DNA of 6,117 bases. Origin: Prevotella sp. CAG:755 (GTDB lineage: Bacteria; Bacteroidota; Bacteroidia; Bacteroidales; Bacteroidaceae). The translations under genes and the position numbers were made by a program. Below the pieces are notes generated by a model. The model saw nothing but the letters and a program-made list of their open reading frames with translations. It was not told where the DNA came from and did not search any database. The stretch is taken from NCBI GenBank assembly GCA_000431275.1, contig HF989209.1:26710-32826 (forward strand), read 5' to 3'. Shown one piece after another: positions 1-6,117 of this stretch (positions are counted from its first letter, which is position 1; every line of letters begins with the position of its first letter).

Positions 1-3000
1 TGGCTCTTCCGCCGGAGCACGAGGCCGGCTCCCGTCTTGGTCAGCTGCCCTACGAGGGGGTCGTTGGTGTTGCGGTCGTAGAAGACCTTGACGTGGCGTG
101 TCGAGCTCTTGTCGAGGCGGTATTCGATCGAGACGTTGTCGATGAAGCTCTCGGCCGAGTTCTCGGCGTCGGCGCCGGTGCTGACTTTTCCGCCGATGAT
201 GATGCTGATGCGGTTGCCCCAGAAGCGTTTGGCGAACTGGAAGGAGTAGTCCGTCTGTTCCGTTCCGGTGGCCGAGGTGCCGCTTTCGACGCCGAGGTTG
301 ATGTCGATGGTGCGCAAGGCGCTGCCGGCGATGTTCTGGATTTCGCTTTGCAGGAAGGCGTTGAGGGCGTCGTTGGCCTTGAAGCCACTGCCCGAGGTGC
401 CGCCCTCGTCGGTGATGAACATGCCGGTGGCGAGCATCGTGACGGCCGTCTTTCCGCGCTGTTCGGGCGTCATGGCGGCCAGCTGGTTCTGTACGCTGAG
501 GTCTTCGGGCGCTTCGATAGTGAATTCCAGACCCATCTGGTCGAGGGGCTTCGTAATGGCGATGCCGACGTCGAAGTTGACCGAGCGGGGCGCGTCGTTT
601 TCCGTCACGGTAGCCTTCACCCGCTCTTTGGCGGCGATGTTGAGCGTGGGGTTCATCATGTCGCCGAGGAAGTCGATATAGCTTCCCTCGACGAGCTGGA
701 ACGTTTTGAGCGGGATGACCGGCAGGGCATACTTCATTTCGCCGCTGCCCGCCGTGAAGCGTCCCGTGAGGCGCATGTCGCCCTGCTGGTTGAGGCGGAA
801 GTTGAGCGTGCCGCCGCCTTCGATGTCGACGTAGCTCGACTTGTCGTCGCTGAGTTCGCAGCGGAAGTGTGCCGCCTCGCTGATGTTCAGGGCCATCGAG
901 AGGTCCATGCCCATGACGGCCGGCGTGGGCGGAGACGCGGCCGTGCTGTCGGCGAAATTGACGAAGTGGACAAGCCCTTCGAGCTGGTCTTCGACCGTGA
1001 GGGGCGAGTCTTTCAGGATGTAGGTCATGTCGGTGTTGCCGAGCAGGTCGAGCTGTCCGTTGACGTAGATGTGCTCCATCGTGCCGCGCATCGAGGCGTG
1101 AATGTTCGTATAGACTTTCCCGAAGACCATCGACTCGCGCTTTCTCTTGGCATTGATGAGCTCGTAGTTCGTGGCGTTGACGTCAAGGTTCATTCTGACG
1201 GCCTCGGCGTCCGAAAAGTCGATGGCACCGTTGAGGCGAAGCGGCGCCGCGCTGGTCGAGTAGAGCGCGAAGTCTTTCATGGTGAGCCGGTTGTCGTCGA
1301 TGACGATGGGCGTGGTGTCCATGCGCAGCGAGATGCCGTAGACGTCGGAGAAGACGCGGGCCGAGTCGAAGCGCACGCTGCCGTTGGCCATGAGCTTGTC
1401 GGTCGGGCCGTGTAGGGTAAGTATGCCGTTGCAGCCGCCTTCTAGGCTGACGTCGGTGCCGGCCATGAAGCCGTTGGCCATGGCCAGGGGGAAGTTGAGC
1501 AGCTCGGCCTTGCCCGCGAACTGGCCCCCGTCGCGGTCGGCGTAGACACCGGAACAGCGGAGCACGTCGTTGCCGTTGCGCTTGACAGTGGCGTCGAAGA
1601 GGTGGTGCCTCTCTTCGGGCAGGTAGGAGGCGCGGAGCCCGATGTCGCCGAGGGGTGTGCCTTCGAAGGCCAGCTGGTCGATGTCGATGGCGGCCTTGGC
1701 CGTGAGGGTGTCGCGGTCTTGCGTCACGTGGATGTCGCCGGCCAGGAGGCCTGTCAGGCGGGGCATGTAGGGCAGCACGTTCGAGAGTTCGCCCAGGTTG
1801 AGCCGCGCTACGTTCAGCGTGACGTCGTTGGTCGAGTCCTTAGGTTGGCCGTGGATTTGAAGCGAAGTGCCGTCGTCGGCCAGCAGGTCGACGTTGGCGT
1901 AGAGCATCCGGGCGTTGCTGACGTAGAGGTAGTTGTCGTGATTGATGCGGAAGTCGCGGTAGGCGATGACGGGCCGGTCGGGGAAGAGGCGGACGGCCAC
2001 GCCGCTGTCGCCCACGAAGGCTTCGACCCCGACATCGACGCCTTTTGCTCCCTCGCTGTCGATGAACTGGAAGTCGGCCCCGGCGCTGCGCGAGCGCACA
2101 AAGGCGTTGGCGTAGACGCGGAAGTGGTTCGGGTTGTTGGCTGCGGAGTTGATGACGCTGCCCTGCATCTTGACTCCGCCGCTGTCTTGCATGACGAGCA
2201 GGCGTACGCTGTCGAGTTGCAGCTGTCCGGAGCGCAGGGTGAAGAGGTCGGTGCGTCCGTTGAGGCCACGCAGGGTGTCGGCGTTGAGGTTGACGAACAT
2301 GCTGTCGACGTCGATGCCCCTTAGCGCCATGAACTTGCTGATGGGATTCTGCCGGCCGGCGTTCACATAGAGTGCGAGGGCGGGCAGCTGGGTGCGCAGG
2401 GCATTCTGGTCGAGGCGGCGGGCTTCGACCTGCTGGCTCAGCAGGCTGGCAAAGCGGCCCGCCTGTGTCGCGAGCCTGCCGGCGTCGTCGCGTCCCAGGA
2501 GGCGCAGGTCGAGGTCGCCCGAGCGCATGAGGGCATAGGTTGTGTCGGGTGCTGTGCCGAGGGCAAAGGTGATGTCGCGCATGGTGACGCTCTTCATGGC
2601 CGTCATGAAGCGGATGTCGCTGAGGCTGCCGTCGATGTCGAAGGCTGTGAAGTCGCGCCGCGCTGCCACGTTGAGCCCGATGCTGGCGCCGATGTCGGTG
2701 CTGTCTTTCCCGCCGGTGAGCTGGCGCAGGCTGATGAGGGGCACGTCGGCCCGGAGTGTGGCTGTCAGGCTGTCGGGCGCGATGCGGGCGTCGATTGTCC
2801 CGTTGCCTTGGACAAGGCGGTTCTGTGCCGTGAAGGTCGCATGGGCCATGCCTCCCGCCATGTCGGCGTTGAGGGTCAGGCTGTCGAGGGGATAGCCCGA
2901 GTAGCTGAACGCGCCGACGGTGGCGCGGGCGTGCAGCGATGAGCGGAGGGCAAGCGGGTCGAAGCCGCGGCCCGAGGCGGCGAGGCTGCCGCTGAAATCG

Positions 3001-4523
3001 CTCAGCCCCATGCCGGGCAGGAAGGCACTGAGCGGCAGGGTCTGCGCCGTGGCGCTGAGGGCGTAATGTTCGGTGGCGAGGTTGGCCCGGCCTGAGGCGG
3101 CGAGGCTGCCGCCGGGGATGGAGAGGCGGAGGCGGGTCGTGTAGTCGTCGCCGCGGAAGCCGGCTTCGCCCCGGGCGCTCATGCCGTTGGGGATGGCCAC
3201 CGGCGAGGGGACGAGGCGGCGGAGCGGCGAGAGGTCGGCCGTTGTCAGGCGCCAGTCGGCGTGGCCGCTGCGTCGGGCAGAGGCGAGATGTTCGGCGTGT
3301 CCGGTGGCGTGGAGGGTCAGGAGCCCGCCGATGCGGGCTTCGAGCCGATTGAGGCGGAGGCTGTCCATGTTGCCGGCGGCCGAGAGGGTGAGGCGTGCGG
3401 CTTCGTCGGGGATGAGCGGGCGCAAATCGGCCGGGAGCGCCTCACCCGCCAGAATGAGGACGTCGCCGCGTCCCAGGCGCGCGTCGACAAGAGCTTTGAG
3501 CTCGCCGCCCCGTCCGGCGGTGAGCGCGGCCCAGTCAAGGGCCACGTGGGCCGTCAGCCGCGAGTGGGCTGTCCGCAGCGTCAGCGCGGGCAGGGCGATG
3601 GATGCCGTGTCGAGGCGCACACGCCCGTAGAGCTGGGCCACGCTCAGGCCGCTGCGCTCGTCGAAGGCAAGGCGCCGCAGGTTCAGGTTGAGCCGTCCGG
3701 CAGAGTCGTAGTCGATGGAGTCGACGCGCAACGTGAGCCGCTCGACGGCGATGTGGTTCGGGTCGATCCCAGAGGCGAGCCGCATGGCCTGCGGCACGTC
3801 GTAGGTGGCCGCCGAGCGGTCGAGGGCCAGGAGGCCGACGGCATAGTGCGAGCGCCCCGTGTCGAAACGGCCGTGGCGTATCGTGGCGCGTCCGAGGCGT
3901 GCTCCGACGCGCATGGAGTCGCCCGGCATCCGCAGGGCAAGGCTGGTGTTCACGATGTCGGCACGGCGCAGGTGGATGTCCCACCGGCTGGGGGCCGCGG
4001 GGGTGGTGTCCTCGCGGGCCGTGTCGCTCAGGGCTACGAGAAGCGCGGTGTTTTTGAGCATGACGCGGTCGACGAGCACGCGCTCTTCTCCCAGGTCGAC
4101 GCCTCCCGGCAGCGCGGCGCTCAGCAGGCCGACACGCCCGCTGACCTGTACGTCGGGGATGAGGTCGAGCGTGTTGAGACGTGCGTCGATAAGGCTGACT
4201 ATGTTCACCTCGGCTCGCCCGTGGACCAACGGCCAGAGCCGCACGCCGACCCGCAGGGCGCGGGCGTCGACAAGGGTGTCGCGGCCGCGTATGGCCTGCA
4301 TGTCGCCAAGGGCCAGGTCGAGGGGGAAGGCCAGGCGGACGCGCCCGATGTGTACACGCATCCCCGTGGCGTCAGAGAGGACGGACGTAGCCTCGCGGAC
4401 AATGAAGCGCTGCACGGGCGGTATGTAGACCAACACGGCCAGGATGAGGAACAGCACGATGGGGGTTGCCACGACGAGGCCGAGGGTCAGGAATATCTTG
4501 CGGAGGGTTTTCTTCTTTTTCAT
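1..4523 (-). CDS. tamB: TamB-type translocation/assembly module protein (AsmA-like, DUF490), 3' end beyond window
   Basis: A giant inner-membrane-anchored periplasmic protein of the TamB/AsmA-like family, which spans the periplasm and assists outer-membrane protein assembly and/or phospholipid transport; in Bacteroidota the usual partner is the BamA-like lipoprotein TamL, not seen here. I translated all 1507 visible codons and found no stop. The start is ATG at 4523-4521 (MKKKKTLRKIF); no other in-frame ATG occurs before the upstream stop. One membrane segment covers about residues 10-34, followed by YIPPVQ. An N-terminal AsmA-like part includes ARLNTLDLIPDVQVSG (about 115-130) and RLNLNLRRLAFDERSG (about 275-291). 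Repetitive beta-rich sequence follows. The C-terminal TamB domain runs from about 1050, with FDSARVFSDVYGISLR, LVEGSYIDFLGDMMNPTLN (about 1277-1295), LAAMTPEQRGK (from 1348), FAKRFWGNRISIIIGGKVS (from 1430) and VFYDRNTNDPLVGQLTKTG near the edge. Such proteins end shortly after this last motif, so little is missing. No Shine-Dalgarno is visible. The family is near certain; the cargo (proteins or lipids) is not readable from sequence. Confidence 0.96.
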   Translation of the reverse strand, partial: MKKKKTLRKIFLTLGLVVATPIVLFLILAVLVYIPPVQRFIVREATSVLSDATGMRVHIGRVRLAFPLDLALGDMQAIRGRDTLVDARALRVGVRLWPLVHGRAEVNIVSLIDARLNTLDLIPDVQVSGRVGLLSAALPGGVDLGEERVLVDRVMLKNTALLVALSDTAREDTTPAAPSRWDIHLRRADIVNTSLALRMPGDSMRVGARLGRATIRHGRFDTGRSHYAVGLLALDRSAATYDVPQAMRLASGIDPNHIAVERLTLRVDSIDYDSAGRLNLNLRRLAFDERSGLSVAQLYGRVRLDTASIALPALTLRTAHSRLTAHVALDWAALTAGRGGELKALVDARLGRGDVLILAGEALPADLRPLIPDEAARLTLSAAGNMDSLRLNRLEARIGGLLTLHATGHAEHLASARRSGHADWRLTTADLSPLRRLVPSPVAIPNGMSARGEAGFRGDDYTTRLRLSIPGGSLAASGRANLATEHYALSATAQTLPLSAFLPGMGLSDFSGSLAASGRGFDPLALRSSLHARATVGAFSYSGYPLDSLTLNADMAGGMAHATFTAQNRLVQGNGTIDARIAPDSLTATLRADVPLISLRQLTGGKDSTDIGASIGLNVAARRDFTAFDIDGSLSDIRFMTAMKSVTMRDITFALGTAPDTTYALMRSGDLDLRLLGRDDAGRLATQAGRFASLLSQQVEARRLDQNALRTQLPALALYVNAGRQNPISKFMALRGIDVDSMFVNLNADTLRGLNGRTDLFTLRSGQLQLDSVRLLVMQDSGGVKMQGSVINSAANNPNHFRVYANAFVRSRSAGADFQFIDSEGAKGVDVGVEAFVGDSGVAVRLFPDRPVIAYRDFRINHDNYLYVSNARMLYANVDLLADDGTSLQIHGQPKDSTNDVTLNVARLNLGELSNVLPYMPRLTGLLAGDIHVTQDRDTLTAKAAIDIDQLAFEGTPLGDIGLRASYLPEERHHLFDATVKRNGNDVLRCSGVYADRDGGQFAGKAELLNFPLAMANGFMAGTDVSLEGGCNGILTLHGPTDKLMANGSVRFDSARVFSDVYGISLRMDTTPIVIDDNRLTMKDFALYSTSAAPLRLNGAIDFSDAEAVRMNLDVNATNYELINAKRKRESMVFGKVYTNIHASMRGTMEHIYVNGQLDLLGNTDMTYILKDSPLTVEDQLEGLVHFVNFADSTAASPPTPAVMGMDLSMALNISEAAHFRCELSDDKSSYVDIEGGGTLNFRLNQQGDMRLTGRFTAGSGEMKYALPVIPLKTFQLVEGSYIDFLGDMMNPTLNIAAKERVKATVTENDAPRSVNFDVGIAITKPLDQMGLEFTIEAPEDLSVQNQLAAMTPEQRGKTAVTMLATGMFITDEGGTSGSGFKANDALNAFLQSEIQNIAGSALRTIDINLGVESGTSATGTEQTDYSFQFAKRFWGNRISIIIGGKVSTGADAENSAESFIDNVSIEYRLDKSSTRHVKVFYDRNTNDPLVGQLTKTGAGLVLRRKS
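2971..3111 (-). repeat. Internal repeat in tamB encoding GSLAASGR, period 40 residues
   Basis: The 21-nt stretches at 2971-2991 and 3091-3111 differ at one base and start exactly 120 nt apart. They encode GSLAASGRA (about residues 471-479) and GSLAASGRG (about 511-519). The surrounding residues are not obviously repeated. This fits the loosely repetitive beta-strand groove of AsmA/TamB-like proteins, so it is more likely structural repetition than recent duplication. Confidence 0.5.
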
Positions 4524-4575
4524 AAGGGGATGATGGGAGTGGCTGCGGCGGAGCCTCTCTTTGTCTACGTATGGG

Positions 4576-4583
4576 CAAAGATA
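4576..4583 (-). promoter_or_regulatory. Probable tamB promoter, Bacteroidota -7 box TATCTTTG
   Basis: On the minus strand TATCTTTG matches the Bacteroidota sigma-ABfr -7 consensus TAnnTTTG exactly. It would place transcription start near 4570 and give tamB a leader of about 47-50 nt. The matching -33 TTTG element is poor: at 19-21 nt upstream the sequence reads CATGC, with only TG matching. That position lies inside direct-repeat copy A. Copy B has CTTGC at the equivalent place, but no -7 box after it. Confidence 0.55.
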
Positions 4584-4595
4584 CTGCAAACGAGT

Positions 4596-4629
4596 GGAAA
4601 GGGCATGAAAAGCCGCAGGTTTTTCTCAG
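4596..4629. repeat. Direct repeat copy A (34 nt) upstream of tamB
   Basis: The plus strand begins GGAAAGGGCATGAAAAGCCG and ends TTTTTCTCAG. It matches copy B at 4680-4712 over the first 20 nt with one change (T for A at the 11th base), then diverges in a short G-rich part with a 1-nt length difference, and rejoins at CTCAG. The copies start exactly 84 nt apart. This copy overlaps the expected -33 region of the tamB promoter. Confidence 0.75.
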
Positions 4630-4634
4630 TCCTT

Positions 4635-4679
4635 GCCCGGTGCCGCCTGTCTTGGCGGCGCAGGGTGGCGCATCCGGGC
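4635..4679. other. Nested stem-loop between the two direct repeats
   Basis: The outer arms GCCCGG (4635-4640) and CCGGGC (4674-4679) are perfect complements. Inside them GCCGCC (4642-4647) and GGCGGC (4654-4659) form a second perfect stem with a 6-nt loop. The element fills most of the 50 nt between copy A and copy B. It has no adjacent T run on the minus strand, so it does not look like an intrinsic terminator for the GNAT transcript; RNA structure in a read-through transcript or a repetitive palindromic element is possible. Confidence 0.5.
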
Positions 4680-4712
4680 GGAAAGGGCAAGAAAAGCCGG
4701 GGATTCTCTCAG
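4680..4712. repeat. Direct repeat copy B (33 nt) in the same spacer
   Basis: The plus strand begins GGAAAGGGCAAGAAAAGCCG and ends ATTCTCTCAG; it pairs with copy A at 4596-4629. On the minus strand each copy directly follows a GC-rich hairpin, so the duplicated unit may be hairpin plus repeat. No flanking target-site duplication or transposase was seen. Confidence 0.75.
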
Positions 4713-4716
4713 AAGC

Positions 4717-4741
4717 GCACCGCCGCGGAACGTGGCGGTGC
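4717..4741. other. Strong 8-bp hairpin next to repeat copy B
   Basis: GCACCGCC (4717-4724) and GGCGGTGC (4734-4741) are perfect inverted repeats around a 9-nt loop. On the minus strand the stem is followed by GCTTCTGAGA, so a U-tract is essentially absent and factor-independent termination would be weak. It lies about 124 nt past the acetyltransferase stop. Confidence 0.5.
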
Positions 4742-4783
4742 CGTTTACGGTGCGCGGCAGACCGCCTGTCGCCACGCAAACGG
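4741..4783. other. Imperfect inverted repeat in the spacer
   Basis: CCGTTT (4741-4746) pairs with AAACGG (4778-4783). The small GCGG-CAGA-CCGC hairpin at 4754-4765 lies inside, with mismatched bases between. It abuts the preceding hairpin by one shared base. The pairing is modest and could be chance in such GC-rich DNA. Confidence 0.3.
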
Positions 4784-4832
4784 TCATCCCGGCGCGTGGG
4801 CGGACTGAACCGGCTGTCTGTCCGTCGTTTGG

Positions 4833-4862
4833 CAAGGACGTCCCTTGGCGGCGGGGCGCCGC
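4833..4862 (-). terminator. Two back-to-back hairpins just after the GNAT stop, possible terminator
   Basis: GCGGCG-GGG-CGCCGC (4848-4862) begins 2 nt past the stop codon. CAAGG-ACGTC-CCTTG (4833-4847) follows immediately. Their position suggests a 3'-end structure for the DUF2156-GNAT mRNA, but no T run follows on the minus strand (CCAAACGACGG), so termination here is only a guess. Confidence 0.3.
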
Positions 4863-4864
4863 GC

Positions 4865-5905
4865 TCACTCGTCCATCATCAGTTTGAGCTGGACGGGTTG
4901 TCCGGCCAGGAACATGCGGGCCAGGCCGCCCGAGGTGGTCAGCGTGGAGGGCATCTGGCCCGTCAGGGTGAGGCGTCCGCCCTCGAGGTGGTAGAAAGCG
5001 TTGTTCGACGGAAGCACCCAGTCGCCCCCGATGCCGACATCGAGAGTCAGGTTGGGGTTGGCCTGTTGGACAAGGCGCAGGAAGCGCGGCGCGTCGAGCA
5101 CGCGGGCCATGGCATAGGGGCGGGCGTCGGGCATGTTGCCGCTTGCGCCGACCCGCATTGTCGCACGCTTGACGCCCAAACGGCGTCGGACGTGGTGAAT
5201 CATGGCGTCGAGAGCTTCGTCAGTGCGTGCCAGCGCTTCGGCCACCTCACATTGTTCCTTGTCGCGGCGGCGTGCGAAGCAGAGGCCGGCCAGCTGGCCG
5301 CCGCGGCGTACGGTGCAGAATATGTGGCCCTCTTGGCGCCAGGCCGCCAAGGCCGTGAAGAACGACGACCGGTCGTGGCAGAGTGCCAGATCGGTGCGGC
5401 GGCGGATGTTGCGGTAGCAGGTGTAGATTTCCTGTGCCTCTTCCCCGGGCTCTTCCACCTCGAATTGTGGCGGCACGTCGTCGAGGCTGTCCGTCACGTC
5501 GACCTCGGCGCGGTAGACGGCCGTCTGGTAGCCCCCGTGGCGTTCGTAGAAGCCGAAGAGCTCCTCGTCCGCCGGGATGACAAAGCTCATCAGCGCCCCG
5601 GCCTTGGCCAGGCGGCGGTGGGCTTCGTCGATGATGCGGCCGGCCAGTCCCTTGCCGCGGTGGCCGGGGTGTGTGGCCACCCCCGAGAGGTATCCCACGC
5701 GCACCACCGTGCCGTAGAAACTCATCGGGTAGAGGAAGGCCTGCAAGGCCGAGACGACTTGGCGCTCGTGGATGATGCAGACATTCGACGCGGGCGTATA
5801 TTTACGGGTGAAGTAGAGGTCGAGGAAAGGCTCGGGGTCGCCGAAGCAGGTGCGCCAGAGCTCCCGCGTCTGGTTGCGCACCTCGTCGTTGTTCAAGTAA
5901 GGCAT
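4865..5905 (-). CDS. GNAT family N-acetyltransferase, Eis-like, 346 aa
   Basis: A probable cytoplasmic acetyl-CoA-dependent acyltransferase. The N-terminal GNAT fold (about residues 10-135) shows a beta4 strand and motif A, YLSGVATHPGHRGKGLAGR (72-90), whose R83-G-K-G-L-A88 fits the R/Q-x-x-G-x-G/A acetyl-CoA pyrophosphate loop. PADEELFGFYERHGGY (111-126) follows; in Eis-like enzymes a tyrosine here is the general acid, so Y120 or Y126 is the candidate. About 140-250 looks like a second GNAT-like half, and the C-terminus (about 280-346, with GGRLTLTG and KLMMDE) fits the SCP2-like domain of Eis-type proteins. The length is somewhat short of mycobacterial Eis (about 400) but normal for the bacterial relatives. 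I prefer ATG at 5905; a GTG at 5938 would add 11 unremarkable residues (MCSDRTHITRT) and lengthen the overlap with the upstream gene to 46 nt. It lies directly downstream of, and overlaps, a DUF2156 gene, so the two are probably co-translated. The substrate is unknown; aminoglycoside or protein acetylation cannot be inferred. Confidence 0.9.
   Translation of the reverse strand: MPYLNNDEVRNQTRELWRTCFGDPEPFLDLYFTRKYTPASNVCIIHERQVVSALQAFLYPMSFYGTVVRVGYLSGVATHPGHRGKGLAGRIIDEAHRRLAKAGALMSFVIPADEELFGFYERHGGYQTAVYRAEVDVTDSLDDVPPQFEVEEPGEEAQEIYTCYRNIRRRTDLALCHDRSSFFTALAAWRQEGHIFCTVRRGGQLAGLCFARRRDKEQCEVAEALARTDEALDAMIHHVRRRLGVKRATMRVGASGNMPDARPYAMARVLDAPRFLRLVQQANPNLTLDVGIGGDWVLPSNNAFYHLEGGRLTLTGQMPSTLTTSGGLARMFLAGQPVQLKLMMDE
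5893..5905 (-). other. 13-nt overlap of DUF2156 stop and GNAT start (translational coupling)
   Basis: On the minus strand the sequence ATGCCTTACTTGA holds both the ATG of the acetyltransferase and, in another frame, the TGA ending the DUF2156 gene. The overlap supports a single mRNA and coupling by re-initiation. There is no purine-rich ribosome-binding sequence ahead of the ATG, which is common in Bacteroidota. If the GTG at 5938 were the true start the overlap would be 46 nt. Confidence 0.7.
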
Positions 5906-6117
5906 GGTTCGGGTGATGTGAGTTCGGTCACTGCACACTTTTCGAGCAGGACATGGGGTTGATACGAAAGTTTGGCGCGGCGCAGGCCTTCGATGCCAAG
6001 GTCTTCTTCGCGGTTGACGTAGGCGAACTGCTCCGGCAGGCTGCGCACGAAGTCGCGGTTGATGACGGCATAGGCTCCGTCGTAGTCTGTGTCGGCCTTT
6101 TCGACGCAGACGTCGAA
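5893..6117 (-). CDS. DUF2156 / LPG-synthase C-terminal-like protein, C-terminal 74 residues only
   Basis: The 3' end of a gene entering from the right edge; 74 codons and a TGA (5895-5893) are visible and the frame is fully open. The sequence includes EKADTDYDGAYAVIN, then LPEQFAYVNREEDLGIEGL, then RRAKLSYQPHVLLEK. I recognise this as the C-terminus of Bacteroidota DUF2156 proteins. These belong to the GNAT-like fold found in the C-terminal domain of phosphatidylglycerol lysyltransferase (MprF) and usually have about 300 residues. In characterised relatives this domain transfers an aminoacyl group from tRNA to a lipid or other acceptor; whether this protein does so is unknown. After the conserved LLEK the last 14 residues, CAVTELTSPEPCLT, look like an unconserved tail that overlaps the next gene. 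It is the upstream gene of a likely two-gene unit with the Eis-like acetyltransferase. Its start, promoter and N-terminal half are outside the window. Confidence 0.85.
   Translation of the reverse strand, partial: FDVCVEKADTDYDGAYAVINRDFVRSLPEQFAYVNREEDLGIEGLRRAKLSYQPHVLLEKCAVTELTSPEPCLT

Larger units (their letters stand above)
4524..4864. other. 341-bp intergenic spacer rich in repeats and stem-loops, no convincing gene
   Basis: The gap between the acetyltransferase stop and the tamB start. Reading along the minus strand it holds two GC-rich hairpins right after the GNAT stop, an imperfect inverted repeat, a strong 8-bp hairpin, direct-repeat copy B, a nested stem-loop, direct-repeat copy A, a promoter-like -7 box, and an untranslated stretch of about 50 nt without a Shine-Dalgarno. 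Short ORFs cross it in several frames on both strands, but their arginine-, proline- and alanine-rich composition is what GC-rich noncoding DNA gives, and none resembles a known protein. I see no tRNA, rRNA or riboswitch. Confidence 0.75.

Noticed and set aside
3535..3984. 149-codon minus-strand ORF within tamB in another frame
   Set aside because: It lies wholly inside the tamB frame, is rich in arginine, proline, alanine and histidine as expected of out-of-frame GC-rich sequence, and matches no family I recognise.
4680..4741. TPP riboswitch suggested by CTGAGA followed by a C-rich run on the minus strand
   Set aside because: The second conserved half (CCTGAT...GCGTAGGGA type sequence) is missing, and neither neighbouring gene is linked to thiamine.
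4372..4779. 135-codon minus-strand ORF running from the spacer into tamB, with a repeated GFSCPF
   Set aside because: It starts at a TTG, overlaps about 150 nt of tamB in another frame, and the GFSCPF repeat simply reflects the DNA direct repeat, whose 84-nt period is divisible by three.
93..4808. Long plus-strand ORFs opposite tamB (93-1415, 1602-2324, 3261-4808)
   Set aside because: They share codon boundaries with tamB and exist because tamB rarely uses TTA, CTA and TCA codons. Their translations are valine-, aspartate- and arginine-rich with no family resemblance, while the minus strand gives a clear TamB protein throughout.
5906..5938. GTG at 5938 as the acetyltransferase start
   Set aside because: It would add MCSDRTHITRT, which has no family-like features, and would enlarge the overlap to 46 nt; the ATG at 5905 is the simpler choice, though the GTG cannot be excluded.
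4571..5962. 463-codon plus-strand ORF opposite the acetyltransferase
   Set aside because: It is in the antisense register of a recognisable GNAT protein and also runs through the noncoding spacer; no known family is visible.

Overview
The window looks like chromosomal DNA from a GC-rich member of the Bacteroidales; several sampled lines run at about 60-70 % G+C by eye. The evidence is a TamB protein of the Bacteroidota type, a conserved-looking DUF2156/GNAT gene pair, no Shine-Dalgarno sequence before either visible start, and a Bacteroidota-type -7 promoter box (TATCTTTG). Relatively GC-rich genera such as Tannerella or Alistipes would fit, but the genus is an inference and cannot be settled here.

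Everything recognisable lies on the minus strand, so transcription runs from right to left. At the right edge (6117-5893) is the last 74 codons of a DUF2156 protein related to the MprF C-terminal domain. Its stop codon overlaps by 13 nt the start of a 346-residue Eis-like GNAT acetyltransferase (5905-4865). A 341-bp gap (4864-4524) follows. It has no convincing gene but is dense in stem-loops, carries two copies of a ~33-nt direct repeat exactly 84 nt apart, and holds a likely promoter. From 4523 to beyond the left edge runs one very large gene, at least 1507 codons, for a TamB/AsmA-type envelope protein. I read its frame codon by codon and it is open throughout. Its C-terminal signature is nearly complete, so probably only a few to a few tens of residues are missing.

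The large gene covers about 74 % of the window. The long plus-strand ORFs opposite it and opposite the GNAT gene, up to about 515 codons, are codon-register shadows: these genes rarely use TTA, CTA and TCA, so the opposite strand lacks stops.

Functionally, TamB-type proteins bridge the periplasm and help outer-membrane protein assembly and/or lipid movement. DUF2156 and Eis-like GNAT proteins are predicted acyl or aminoacyl transferases. A shared envelope theme is possible but unproven. I see no defence, mobile or otherwise novel multi-gene system. The part most worth a second look is the repeat- and hairpin-rich spacer upstream of tamB.
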